Counted from the first letter of the stretch, positions 1 through 5,553 are shown. The stretch: DNA of 5,553 nucleotides from Methylobacter sp. (GCA_028714995.1 JAQTLI010000226.1:1-5553), one strand, 5' to 3'. Numbers and translations are program-made. Notes: generated from the sequence alone by a model not told the origin.

Positions 1-533
1 CCTATCCCGCGCCGAAGAAAGACTTGCTGGCGGTGGCGATAGGCCGGAAAACCCGGACCGTGATCGATGCGACCTGCGGCTGGGCGCAGGACAGTCTGGC
101 GATTTTTCGCATGGGTTATGAATTAAAATGTATCGAACGTTCGCCGGTCATGGCGGAATTGATCCGGGACGGCTTTAAGCGGCTGGCGGAAAGGGACTGG
201 ATGCAAAACCGGCAATTACAGCCGCCTGAATTGCTGGTCGGCAATGCCATAGCCTTGTTGGGCGCTATACAGGAACAGCCGGACTGCATTTATCTTGATC
301 CCATGTTCCCCCCCAAACGCAAAAAATCGGCGCTGGCCAAAAAATCAATGATGGTATTGCGCGATCTACTGGGCGATGATCAGGATAAGGAGCGGCTTTT
401 TGAGGCTGCCTTAAAGGCCACGGGAAAACGGGTAGTGGTAAAAAGCCCCGACTACGCGGAGCCTATGGGTGGCAAGCCCAATGAGAGCTTTCAGGGCAAG
501 TTGCTTAGATATGATGTTTATTTTAAAGGATAA
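1..533 (+). CDS. rsmJ: 16S rRNA (guanine-1516-N2)-methyltransferase RsmJ, 5'-truncated
   Basis: Cytoplasmic SAM-dependent methyltransferase that in E. coli makes m2G1516 in 16S rRNA of the small subunit. The frame is open from the window edge (first whole codon at 3) to TAA at 531-533, so the true start lies upstream. Compared with the roughly 250-residue E. coli protein, about 80 N-terminal residues are missing; the TTG at 24-26 is internal, not a start. Family landmarks in order: motif I DATCGWAQD (66-92), the acidic end of the next strand in CIERSP, the catalytic-type DPMFPPK (297-317) followed by KKSALAKKSM, and VVVKSPDYAEP near the C-terminus. Motif I is unusual: E. coli RsmJ has GLGRD where this has GWAQD. 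The C-terminal half otherwise fits full-length RsmJ closely. The Rieske gene begins 6 bases after the stop, so the two are probably cotranscribed. Identification comes from motif recognition and is firm; activity is inferred. Confidence 0.93.
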   Translation, partial: YPAPKKDLLAVAIGRKTRTVIDATCGWAQDSLAIFRMGYELKCIERSPVMAELIRDGFKRLAERDWMQNRQLQPPELLVGNAIALLGAIQEQPDCIYLDPMFPPKRKKSALAKKSMMVLRDLLGDDQDKERLFEAALKATGKRVVVKSPDYAEPMGGKPNESFQGKLLRYDVYFKG

Positions 534-539
534 GGGCAA

Positions 540-860
540 ATGTCTGATTGGGTAGATGTGGTCAATGAAGACGAATTAGAGAACGGGAAAAATGTTGTCG
601 TCGATGTCGATGGCACGGATGTCGCCGTATTTAAAATTGATGGCTCATTTTATGCGATCGAGGATGTCTGTACCCACGACGGAGCTGAAATTGCCAGCGG
701 CGTGCTGGAGGGTGACGAGATTATCTGCCCCCGTCATGGCGCACGTTTTTGTGTCAAAACCGGTGAGGTAAAAGCCCCGCCCGCCTATGAAGATATCGAC
801 TGCTTTCCGGTTCGGATTGAAAACGGCAAAGTTCAGGTCAGGGATAACCGCTGGGATTGA
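540..860 (+). CDS. Rieske [2Fe-2S] ferredoxin (low-potential, oxygenase/NirD-like type)
   Basis: A 106-residue soluble protein that is essentially one Rieske domain, expected to carry single electrons in the cytoplasm. Cluster ligands are C44-x-H46 (CTHDG) and C63-x2-H66 (CPRHGARF), separated by 16 residues. The second box lacks the Ser and Tyr that raise the potential in respiratory bc1 Rieske proteins (Ala68 and Phe70 here), and the two disulfide cysteines of that class are absent. This points to the low-potential ferredoxin type that feeds aromatic-ring dioxygenases, or to a NirD-like subunit. There is no signal peptide or membrane anchor. The ATG at 540 is preceded by AAAGGA at 525-530, nine bases upstream and inside the end of rsmJ, which supports this start and coupling to rsmJ. 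No oxygenase or reductase partner is visible, so its electron acceptor is unknown. Two further cysteines, C71 and C88, are not expected ligands. Confidence 0.93.
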   Translation: MSDWVDVVNEDELENGKNVVVDVDGTDVAVFKIDGSFYAIEDVCTHDGAEIASGVLEGDEIICPRHGARFCVKTGEVKAPPAYEDIDCFPVRIENGKVQVRDNRWD

Positions 861-878
861 CTTTGAGCCTGCAAGGCA

Positions 879-916
879 TTATCGCCTCGGCAATTAGTAA
901 GAGGCGATGAGTTTTT
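879..916 (+). terminator. Rho-independent terminator after the rsmJ-Rieske pair
   Basis: ATCGCCTC (881-888) pairs perfectly with GAGGCGAT (901-908) around a 12-base loop; a T-G and a T-A pair can extend the stem to 879-910. A run of five T follows at 912-916. It starts 18 bases after the Rieske stop. On the other strand the stem is not followed by a T-run, so it mainly serves the + strand, although it also sits just past the end of the convergent permease gene and could protect that 3' end. Confidence 0.75.
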
Positions 917-921
917 GGAAG

Positions 922-948
922 AGTTAGCTCAATTGGAATTCGCTAACT
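922..948. repeat. Inverted repeat over the 3' end of the permease gene
   Basis: AGTTAGC (922-928) and GCTAACT (942-948) are perfect 7-base inverted copies around the AT-rich sequence TCAATTGGAATTC, which is itself partly self-complementary. The repeat covers the permease stop codon and its last five sense codons. Neither side is followed by a T-run, so it is not a standard intrinsic terminator. It may form a 3'-end stem in the permease mRNA, or be chance. Confidence 0.35.
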
Positions 949-2338
949 TGCTGTGACGCATGGAATAAGAAAAATACACAATCAATCCTATTGTCAGCCA
1001 GACAATGAAACGCAGCCAGGTGAGGGAAGGTAGAAATGCCATCAGCGCTCCGCAGGAAAGCATGCCGAGCACTGGAAATAAGGGGCTGAACGGTGAGCGA
1101 AATGGCCGGTTCATGTCCGGCTTGGTGATGCGCAGCACAATGACGCCTAAACACACCAGTACAAACGCGGCCAAGGTGCCAATATTGACCAGTTCTGCCA
1201 GATCGCCGAGCGGTATGAAGCCTGCTATAGCTGCCATGATGATTCCGCATAGCACAATGGCGCGCACCGGCGTCTGTGTTTTAGGATTAACTTCGCTAAA
1301 GAAAGGCGAGAGCAAGCCATCACGGGACATGGCGAGGATGATGCGCGTCAGTCCGTAGTAAAGCACCAGCATTACGGTAGTCAGGCCGGCGATGACACCG
1401 GTTGAAATCAACGCCGACGCCCAGTTGTAACCGAGCAGATTCAGTGCGTGAGCGACAGGTGACGATACGTTGAGATCGGTGTAGTGGACGACGCCTGTGA
1501 GCAGGCCCGATACCAGGATGTAGATAAATGTGCAAAAGGCCAGCGAGGTGACGATGCCAAAGGGCAAATCGTGCTGCGGGTTATTGGCTTCTTCTGCGGC
1601 AGTTGAAACGGCATCGAAACCCACATAGGCAAAAAACACAATGGATGCACCTGCCAGGACACCGCTGGTTTTACCGTCAGGCAATGACTGATACCAGCCA
1701 AACGGCATAAATGGATGCCAGTTATCCGGGTTGACGTTAAACACGGCAATGGCGATAAAGACGGTGATGGTAAGCAGTTTAACGAATACCATCGCATTGT
1801 TGACCTTGGCGCTGTGTTTTACGCCCATGATCAGCAGCAGCATCAGTATCAGGATGATGACGGTTGCCGGCAGGTTAATCAATCCGCCGAGTTTGGGGGC
1901 TTTGGTCAGCATCTCCGGCAGCGGTATGCCGATTGCCGTTAGTGCGTTATTGAAATAGCCGGACCAGCCGTTGGCAACGGTTGCTACTGAAAGGCTATAC
2001 TCTAATAGCAAGTCCCAGCCGATAATAAAGGCGAGTATTTCACCGAAAGCAACATAGCTGTATCCATAAGCGCTGCCGCAGCCGCCAACTGAGGAGGATA
2101 GTTCTGCATAAGACAGTGCGGCGAAGGCGCAGGCGAGTCCTGCGAGGACAAACGATAATATTACTGCCGGGCCGGATTGAGTTGCGGCGGCGACGCCGGT
2201 TAGTACAAAAATCCCCGTGCCGATGATTGCACCTATGCCTAGAAAGGCGAGATCCCATGCAGACAGGCAGCGTTTAAGGCTGTTGTCAGTTTCATCATGC
2301 GAAGTGATGTGTTTGGTGCGAAAAATTTGCAGCATCAT
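929..2338 (-). CDS. APC-superfamily amino acid permease (CAT / YfnA / GkApcT type)
   Basis: A 469-residue inner-membrane transporter, probably a proton-coupled amino-acid importer. About 12 hydrophobic segments follow a cytoplasmic N-terminus of about 27 residues. Family landmarks: the TM1 unwound-helix motif GIGAIIGTGIFVLTG (34-48), SGPAVILSFVLAGLAC in TM2, GWDLLLEY (107-114), FFAYVGFDAVSTAAEE in TM6 (235-250), the SRDGLL loop (338-343) and AELVNIGTL (381-389). It resembles the structurally studied Geobacillus GkApcT and Bacillus YfnA along its whole length and is of normal size. Residues equivalent to those discussed for substrate binding or proton coupling in GkApcT are kept: E113, K187 and D242. 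The substrate cannot be read from sequence; CAT-type bacterial members are often broad or prefer small neutral or cationic amino acids. The start is the first of two adjacent ATGs (2338-2336, 2335-2333), with AAGAGA six bases upstream. It is convergent with the Rieske gene and divergent from the transpeptidase, so it is a single-gene unit. Confidence 0.93.
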   Translation of the reverse strand: MMLQIFRTKHITSHDETDNSLKRCLSAWDLAFLGIGAIIGTGIFVLTGVAAATQSGPAVILSFVLAGLACAFAALSYAELSSSVGGCGSAYGYSYVAFGEILAFIIGWDLLLEYSLSVATVANGWSGYFNNALTAIGIPLPEMLTKAPKLGGLINLPATVIILILMLLLIMGVKHSAKVNNAMVFVKLLTITVFIAIAVFNVNPDNWHPFMPFGWYQSLPDGKTSGVLAGASIVFFAYVGFDAVSTAAEEANNPQHDLPFGIVTSLAFCTFIYILVSGLLTGVVHYTDLNVSSPVAHALNLLGYNWASALISTGVIAGLTTVMLVLYYGLTRIILAMSRDGLLSPFFSEVNPKTQTPVRAIVLCGIIMAAIAGFIPLGDLAELVNIGTLAAFVLVCLGVIVLRITKPDMNRPFRSPFSPLFPVLGMLSCGALMAFLPSLTWLRFIVWLTIGLIVYFSYSMRHSKLANSN

Positions 2339-2403
2339 GTGAGATCTCTTGTTAAGTGTCCGGTTGAATATGTTTTGCGAAGTTAATCTCCAAAGTCGTT
2401 AAG

Positions 2404-2434
2404 ATTATAGCGTAAACCGGCTGGGCAATGATAA
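2404..2434 (-). promoter_or_regulatory. Likely sigma70 promoter of the permease gene
   Basis: On the - strand a perfect TATAAT (2409-2404) lies about 66 bases upstream of the permease ATG. The best -35 candidate is TTATCA (2434-2429) with a long 19-bp spacer, so the -35 is weak. Transcription would start near 2397 and give a leader of about 58 bases, too short for a typical riboswitch. The call rests mainly on the -10 match. Confidence 0.45.
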
Positions 2435-2593
2435 TTCTCAAAACCAGTGATTTCTGCCAGCACTAGTATGCCCTTAGCATTCTTGCGTGATAGAATAGGA
2501 GGTTTTTTCGATTAGTGAATCTTGAGTAATTGGATCAGGATTCTTGTTGAATAGTTACTTTGAAGATTTGAGGGCTGGGTCTAAGTAATTACA

Positions 2594-2622
2594 TTGGATC
2601 AATGAACCATTGCTTTTATACT
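2594..2622 (+). promoter_or_regulatory. Candidate sigma70 promoter of the L,D-transpeptidase gene
   Basis: TTGGAT (2594-2599) and TATACT (2617-2622, five of six to consensus) are separated by an ideal 17 bp. Transcription would begin near 2629 and leave an AT-rich leader of about 63 bases before the ATG at 2692. The -35 lies inside a small inverted repeat, CATTG-GAT-CAATG (2592-2604). Only the -10 and spacing are strong; the upstream extended -10 at 2488-2496 is an alternative. Confidence 0.4.
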
Positions 2623-2691
2623 AGCGCCAAACAATGCTGACTGTTAAAAAGAAAATTTATTATTTTTATTTGTTCCTGAGAAATTATCGTA

Positions 2692-3852
2692 ATGAAAATT
2701 CGCGCACTCCATGGTTTTTTTATTTTATTGTCGGTTATCGGCGGTAATGTAAATGCCACGACCTATACAATGCCGGAAAATGGCAATGATACCGTAATCA
2801 CTCAATATCATGATGACGTGGCTTTAACCCGGATGGAGCAGGACGGTACTTTATTGGATGTGGCCAGGAACCATCTTCTAGGACAGACGGAAATAGTGAG
2901 GCTGAATCCGGATCTTGATCGCTGGCTGGTCAAAAAAGGCGAGATTGTTCGTTTATCCAACAAACGTATTTTGCCGGATTCACCTCATGAAGGAATTACC
3001 TTAAACATTGCTGAATACCGTATGTATTTTTATCCGCCGACCCCAAAAGGTGAGGCGCCGAAGCAGGTAATGTCTTATGCACATGGCGTCGGCCGACAGG
3101 ATTGGAAGACGCCGCTGGGAAAAACCAAGGTCGCGCGAAAGGTCATGAATCCTGAATGGCATCCGCCAGAATCAATTAGACGCGAACACGCCGCAAATGG
3201 CGACCCTTTACCCGTTATCGTTCCACCAGGCCCTCATAATCCATTGGGATCACGCGCCTTGTATCTGGCTCTTCCCGGAGAATACCGGATACATGGCACC
3301 GATATCGACAAGATTTATGGTATCGGCATGCAGATAACACACGGTTGCGTTCGTATGTACCCTGAAGATGTCGAAGAATTATACGATATGGTTTCAGTAG
3401 GGACGCCGGTTTATATCGTTAAACAGCCTATTAAGGTTGGCTGGTTGGATAATGTGCTTTACGTCGAGGCGCATCCTGATCTGGAAGGTGAGGAAACGAC
3501 TCTGGATCAACGGTTCGCTACGGCTTTAAGACTTATTCAAAAGGCTAATAATCAGGAAATGCCTGATTTTGATCAAAAAGCATTAAATCAAGCGCTTAAA
3601 GAGCAGCGTGGAGAGCCTGTGGCAATCTATGAAAGATTGCCACCATTGGAAGGCATGGTCGAGTCTTTGCCAGTGAGTGCGCCAGCGCCAGTACCTACAC
3701 CAGCTCGAAAAACATCGTCTTTGCCAGTACGTGCGTCAGCGCCAGTACCTACACCAGCTCGAAAAGCATCGTCTTTGCCAGTACGTGCGCCAGCACCAGT
3801 ACCTACAGCAGCGCGAAAAGCGTCGCCTAAAGGTTACTATACGGGCAACTAA
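2692..3852 (+). CDS. Exported L,D-transpeptidase, ErfK/YbiS/YcfS/YnhG family
   Basis: A 386-residue periplasmic enzyme that should act on meso-diaminopimelate stems of peptidoglycan, either making 3-3 cross-links or joining an outer-membrane protein to the wall. Order of parts: a Sec signal peptide (1-22, basic MKIR start, hydrophobic core 8-17, likely cleavage after VNA); a LysM-like segment at about 47-95; a YkuD catalytic domain at about 102-244; then a tail of about 140 residues. The active site is complete: H201 in IHGT, then THGCVRM (216-222) with catalytic Cys219 (codon 3346-3348), Gly218 and Arg221. The NPEWHPPESIRREHA and VPPGPHNPLGSRALYL stretches match the ErfK group. E. coli ErfK has 310 residues; the extra length here is in the tail, which ends in three 18-residue Pro/Ala/Arg/Lys repeats. 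The ATG at 2692 has only a weak GAG Shine-Dalgarno at 2678-2680, but the signal peptide fixes the start. Whether the target is Lpp or another protein cannot be told. Confidence 0.92.
   Translation: MKIRALHGFFILLSVIGGNVNATTYTMPENGNDTVITQYHDDVALTRMEQDGTLLDVARNHLLGQTEIVRLNPDLDRWLVKKGEIVRLSNKRILPDSPHEGITLNIAEYRMYFYPPTPKGEAPKQVMSYAHGVGRQDWKTPLGKTKVARKVMNPEWHPPESIRREHAANGDPLPVIVPPGPHNPLGSRALYLALPGEYRIHGTDIDKIYGIGMQITHGCVRMYPEDVEELYDMVSVGTPVYIVKQPIKVGWLDNVLYVEAHPDLEGEETTLDQRFATALRLIQKANNQEMPDFDQKALNQALKEQRGEPVAIYERLPPLEGMVESLPVSAPAPVPTPARKTSSLPVRASAPVPTPARKASSLPVRAPAPVPTAARKASPKGYYTGN
3664..3825 (+). repeat. Three 54-bp tandem repeats in the transpeptidase tail
   Basis: Units at 3664-3717, 3718-3771 and 3772-3825 are in frame and encode residues 325-342, 343-360 and 361-378. 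Each unit follows the pattern SLPV-x-A-x-APVPT-x-ARK-x-S. Units 1 and 2 differ at 4 of 54 bases and units 2 and 3 at 5 of 54, which suggests recent duplication with some drift. The product is a flexible, proline-rich, positively charged tail, perhaps a wall-binding or spacer segment. Copy number could vary between strains by slippage. Confidence 0.93.
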
Positions 3853-3873
3853 AGTTACGTATTGCAGTAAAGC

Positions 3874-3902
3874 TTGCAAAGCTACTCTGTAGTTTTCATA
3901 AA
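3874..3902 (+). promoter_or_regulatory. Candidate sigma70 promoter for serA
   Basis: TTGCAA (3874-3879, four of six) and CATAAA (3897-3902, four of six) are spaced by 17 bp. Transcription from here would begin near 3909 and give serA a leader of about 86 bases containing the two stem-loops listed below. The same bases can also fold into a small stem, AAAGCTAC-TCT-GTAGTTTT (3878-3896), which could instead be a weak terminator of the upstream gene. No better promoter was seen in the 142-bp spacer. Confidence 0.3.
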
Positions 3903-3913
3903 AATCCTCTTCA

Positions 3914-3932
3914 TACTTGTTGAGAACAAGTA
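3914..3932. other. Perfect 8-bp inverted repeat upstream of serA
   Basis: TACTTGTT and AACAAGTA are exact inverted copies around GAG. The 19-bp palindrome has the size and symmetry of a dimeric repressor operator and lies just past the candidate serA promoter; as RNA it would form a compact hairpin. No T-run follows on the + strand. On the - strand a five-base T-run lies about ten bases beyond, too far for a standard terminator. The role is unknown. Confidence 0.4.
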
Positions 3933-3953
3933 CCCGACGAGTAAAGCTGTTAA

Positions 3954-3982
3954 GCTATGCGTTTTCTAACGCATAGCCTTTT
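3954..3982 (+). terminator. Strong stem-loop with short T-run just before serA
   Basis: GCTATGCGTT (3954-3963) pairs over all 10 bases with AACGCATAGC (3968-3977) around the loop TTCT, followed by CTTTT. It could be an intrinsic terminator for the transpeptidase gene, although it lies about 100 bases past that stop and its T-run is short. Alternatively it is a leader element of serA, whose GTG is only 17 bases beyond the stem. The structure is clear; its role is not. Confidence 0.5.
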
Positions 3983-3998
3983 CGGTACATTCCTGTGA
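3957..3998 (+). CDS. Possible 13-codon leader ORF overlapping the serA start
   Basis: An ATG at 3957 opens a frame encoding MRFLTHSLFGTFL, with stop TGA at 3996-3998. The stop overlaps the serA GTG in the shared bases GTGA, the arrangement seen in translationally coupled genes. Its ATG lies in the 5' arm of the stem-loop at 3954-3977. No Shine-Dalgarno is visible upstream, and an ORF this short can occur by chance, so it is a weak call. It has only one serine codon, so it is not a classic serine-attenuation leader. Confidence 0.2.
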   Translation: MRFLTHSLFGTFL

Positions 3999-5553
3999 AA
4001 AAAATTCTTATTTCCGACAAGTTAGCAGAAGCTGGTATCAATTATTTAAACGATCAGCCTGGTATGCAAGTACATATAGAGACCGGCCTCAATGAGGAAG
4101 GACTTTGTAAAATTATCGGGAATTACGATGCGCTATTGATTCGTAGTGATACTCAAGTTACACAAAAAGTCTTACAGGCAGGCAAGCGGCTGAAAGTTGT
4201 TGGCCGTGCAGGTATCGGCGTTGATAATGTTGATATCGCTGCAGCAACCGAGCAGGGTGTTATCGTCATGAATACGCCCGATGCCAATGCGACGACGACC
4301 GCTGAACTGGCAATCGCACATATGATGTCACTGAGTCGGCATCTGCCCACCGCAGATCGTTCTGTTCGTGCCGGCAAATGGGAGCGATCTAAACTGATGG
4401 GCTCAGAAATCGCACACAAAACGCTGGCGATACTCGGTTTTGGTACGATCGGGCGGATAGTCGCACAGCGCGGTTTGGGCTTAAAAATGCAAGTGATCGC
4501 TTATGATCCGTTTGTGACGCCAGAAGTATTCGAGGAGTTAGGCATTGAGTCAGTGGAGCTGGATGAATTGGTGACACGGGCGGATTATCTGACCTTGCAT
4601 TGCCCATTGATTGAAAAAACACGCGGCATTATAGGCAGTGCCCAGTTGGCTATGATGAAAAAAGAGGCGATGTTGATTAACTGCGCGCGAGGTGGACTAG
4701 TTAATGAAGCGGCACTATATGATGCCTTAAAGAATGGCGAAATCGCTGGTGCGGCGCTTGATGTTTATGAGCATGAACCACCTGCAAGCTCCCCATTATT
4801 GGAGCTGGACAATATTGTGTTTACGCCACATCTGGGTGCATCAACAAACGAAGCACAAGTGGCGGTTAGTGTCGAAATCGCCAGACAGGCGGTAACTTTT
4901 TTAAAGACCGGCGAAGCGGTTAACGCCTTAAATCTGCCTAGAGTGTCTGCGGAAGAGTTGAAGAAATCACGCGAATTTATGGCACTGGCCAATATTCTGG
5001 GCAAGGTGCTGATTGGTTTGGCGACTAAACCGATAGAAAAAATAGAGGTTGCGTTGTTGGGGAAGGCCGCCGAAGTTGAAATTCGTCCGGTTTCGGTAGC
5101 AGCGCTGATCGGCATGTTAAGCGGGCAGTTTTCAACACCTGTAAATCGGGTTAATGCTGAGAATATTGCCAAACGACAGGGCATTTCGTTAATTGAATCA
5201 AAAACTGAAGAAACCCAGGATTATCTGTCACTGATCAGAGTTACCGGACACTGCACAGATCATGCCATTACCCTGGCAGGAACTTTGTTGGGTGGAAGCC
5301 ATCCCCGTCTCGTTTGCATTGATCAATTTGATATTGAAGTAGTGCCCGAAGGTACTTTATTGGTTACCCGGCATGATGATAAGCCGGGTGTGATATCGGC
5401 GATCAGTTCCGTGCTGGGTAATGCGGCTATCAACATTTCCAGAATGCAGGTGGGTACTGCGGATAACCAGCAGCAGGCGATGGCGGTTATCAGTGTTTCT
5501 GAGCCTTTAACCGAAGATTTATTGCATCAATTATGTGGCATTGCAGCAGTACA
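3995..5553 (+). CDS. serA: D-3-phosphoglycerate dehydrogenase, type I (ASB + ACT), 3'-truncated
   Basis: First committed step of serine synthesis: NAD-dependent oxidation of 3-phosphoglycerate to 3-phosphohydroxypyruvate in the cytosol. The frame is open for 519 codons to the window edge; type I enzymes have about 525-530 residues, so only the last few and the stop are missing. Landmarks: substrate-side GRAGIGVDNVD (70-80), Rossmann motif GFGTIG (148-153) with NAD-selecting D171, catalytic R232 in NCARGG, E261 in YEHEP and H279 in TPHLGAST. An allosteric substrate-binding domain follows at about 315-450 and an ACT domain from about 453, with DKPG (462-465) and INISRMQVG (479-487). Compared with the M. 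tuberculosis enzyme, serine-site Asp463 and Asn481 are kept as D462 and N480, while Tyr461 is His460; serine feedback is therefore likely but unproven. GTG is the start because an in-frame TAG sits at 3974-3976 and the next ATG would remove the first 23 residues, including the ILISDKL strand. No Shine-Dalgarno precedes it. Confidence 0.95.
   Translation, partial: MKKILISDKLAEAGINYLNDQPGMQVHIETGLNEEGLCKIIGNYDALLIRSDTQVTQKVLQAGKRLKVVGRAGIGVDNVDIAAATEQGVIVMNTPDANATTTAELAIAHMMSLSRHLPTADRSVRAGKWERSKLMGSEIAHKTLAILGFGTIGRIVAQRGLGLKMQVIAYDPFVTPEVFEELGIESVELDELVTRADYLTLHCPLIEKTRGIIGSAQLAMMKKEAMLINCARGGLVNEAALYDALKNGEIAGAALDVYEHEPPASSPLLELDNIVFTPHLGASTNEAQVAVSVEIARQAVTFLKTGEAVNALNLPRVSAEELKKSREFMALANILGKVLIGLATKPIEKIEVALLGKAAEVEIRPVSVAALIGMLSGQFSTPVNRVNAENIAKRQGISLIESKTEETQDYLSLIRVTGHCTDHAITLAGTLLGGSHPRLVCIDQFDIEVVPEGTLLVTRHDDKPGVISAISSVLGNAAINISRMQVGTADNQQQAMAVISVSEPLTEDLLHQLCGIAAV

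Larger units (their letters stand above)
2339..2691. other. 353-bp divergent intergenic region, no gene found
   Basis: AT-rich spacer between the permease and transpeptidase genes. Besides the two promoters listed separately, it holds an extended -10 element on the + strand (TG at 2488-2489, TAGAAT at 2491-2496) without a good -35. It also has an AGGAGG at 2497-2502 that serves no usable start codon, with six T following. Short words recur: ATTGGATCA at 2529-2537 and 2593-2601, AGTAATT at 2525-2531 and 2584-2590, and ATTCTTG followed by GAATAG at 2479-2498 and 2540-2554. No ORF with a ribosome-binding site, tRNA or recognisable riboswitch is visible on either strand. Confidence 0.6.

Noticed and set aside
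24..26. TTG as the start codon of the first gene
   Set aside because: The frame is open to the window edge and known RsmJ proteins extend about 80 residues further upstream, so this TTG is internal.
1005..1958. + strand open frames (1005-1358, 1715-1942, 1731-1958) inside the permease gene
   Set aside because: They are antisense to a complete, well-conserved permease, and their proteins show no family features.
2426..2440. GATAATTCTCA resembling part of a Fur box
   Set aside because: Only one GATAAT-like unit is convincing; a Fur site needs several in array.
2497..2529. AGGAGG followed by GTG at 2515 (possible small gene)
   Set aside because: The spacing is 12 bases and the frame closes after four codons (GTG AAT CTT GAG TAA), so no credible peptide is encoded.
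3664..3825. Tandem repeats considered as a CRISPR array
   Set aside because: The units are contiguous, in frame and protein-coding, with no unique spacers between them.
3677..3892. 71-residue + strand frame over the tandem repeats, with RQRQYLHQLEKH repeats
   Set aside because: It is the +1 reading of the 54-bp repeats inside the transpeptidase gene; the repeated peptide is a by-product of the DNA repeat.
4153..5184. Open frames on the - strand (4153-4419, 4389-4622, 4765-5184)
   Set aside because: They lie antisense to serA, whose full-length frame shows catalytic and domain motifs; their translations show no recognisable family.

Overview
The window looks like ordinary chromosomal DNA from a gammaproteobacterium with moderate GC and AT-rich intergenic stretches. 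The main clue is an RsmJ-type 16S rRNA methyltransferase, a family found mostly in Gammaproteobacteria. The mix of genes (a CAT-type permease, an ErfK-like L,D-transpeptidase and a long ACT-type SerA) would suit a methylotrophic or methanotrophic relative, but that is a guess and the genus cannot be fixed from this sequence.

Layout: (1) positions 1-860, + strand: the 3' part of rsmJ, followed 6 bases later by a small Rieske [2Fe-2S] ferredoxin gene, probably cotranscribed and ended by a hairpin/T-run terminator at about 879-916. (2) 929-2338, - strand: a complete amino-acid permease of the APC superfamily (CAT/YfnA/GkApcT type), convergent with the Rieske gene. (3) 2339-2691: a 353-bp divergent intergenic region with a likely permease promoter (TATAAT on the - strand), at least one likely + strand promoter and some short repeated words. 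(4) 2692-3852, + strand: an exported L,D-transpeptidase with a LysM-like region, a YkuD catalytic domain and a C-terminal tail of three 54-bp tandem repeats. (5) 3853-3994: a 142-bp spacer with several stem-loops. (6) 3995 to the window end, + strand: serA, a type I 3-phosphoglycerate dehydrogenase that starts with GTG and is cut off by the window edge shortly before its stop.

The genes are mostly housekeeping and do not form one pathway: ribosome modification, electron transfer, amino-acid uptake, envelope cross-linking and the first step of serine synthesis. I see no mobile element, phage gene, CRISPR array, tRNA, rRNA or defence system. The points most worth a second look are the SD-less serA start behind a strong stem-loop and an overlapping 13-codon ORF, the repeat-built cationic tail of the transpeptidase, and the altered SAM-binding motif in RsmJ.
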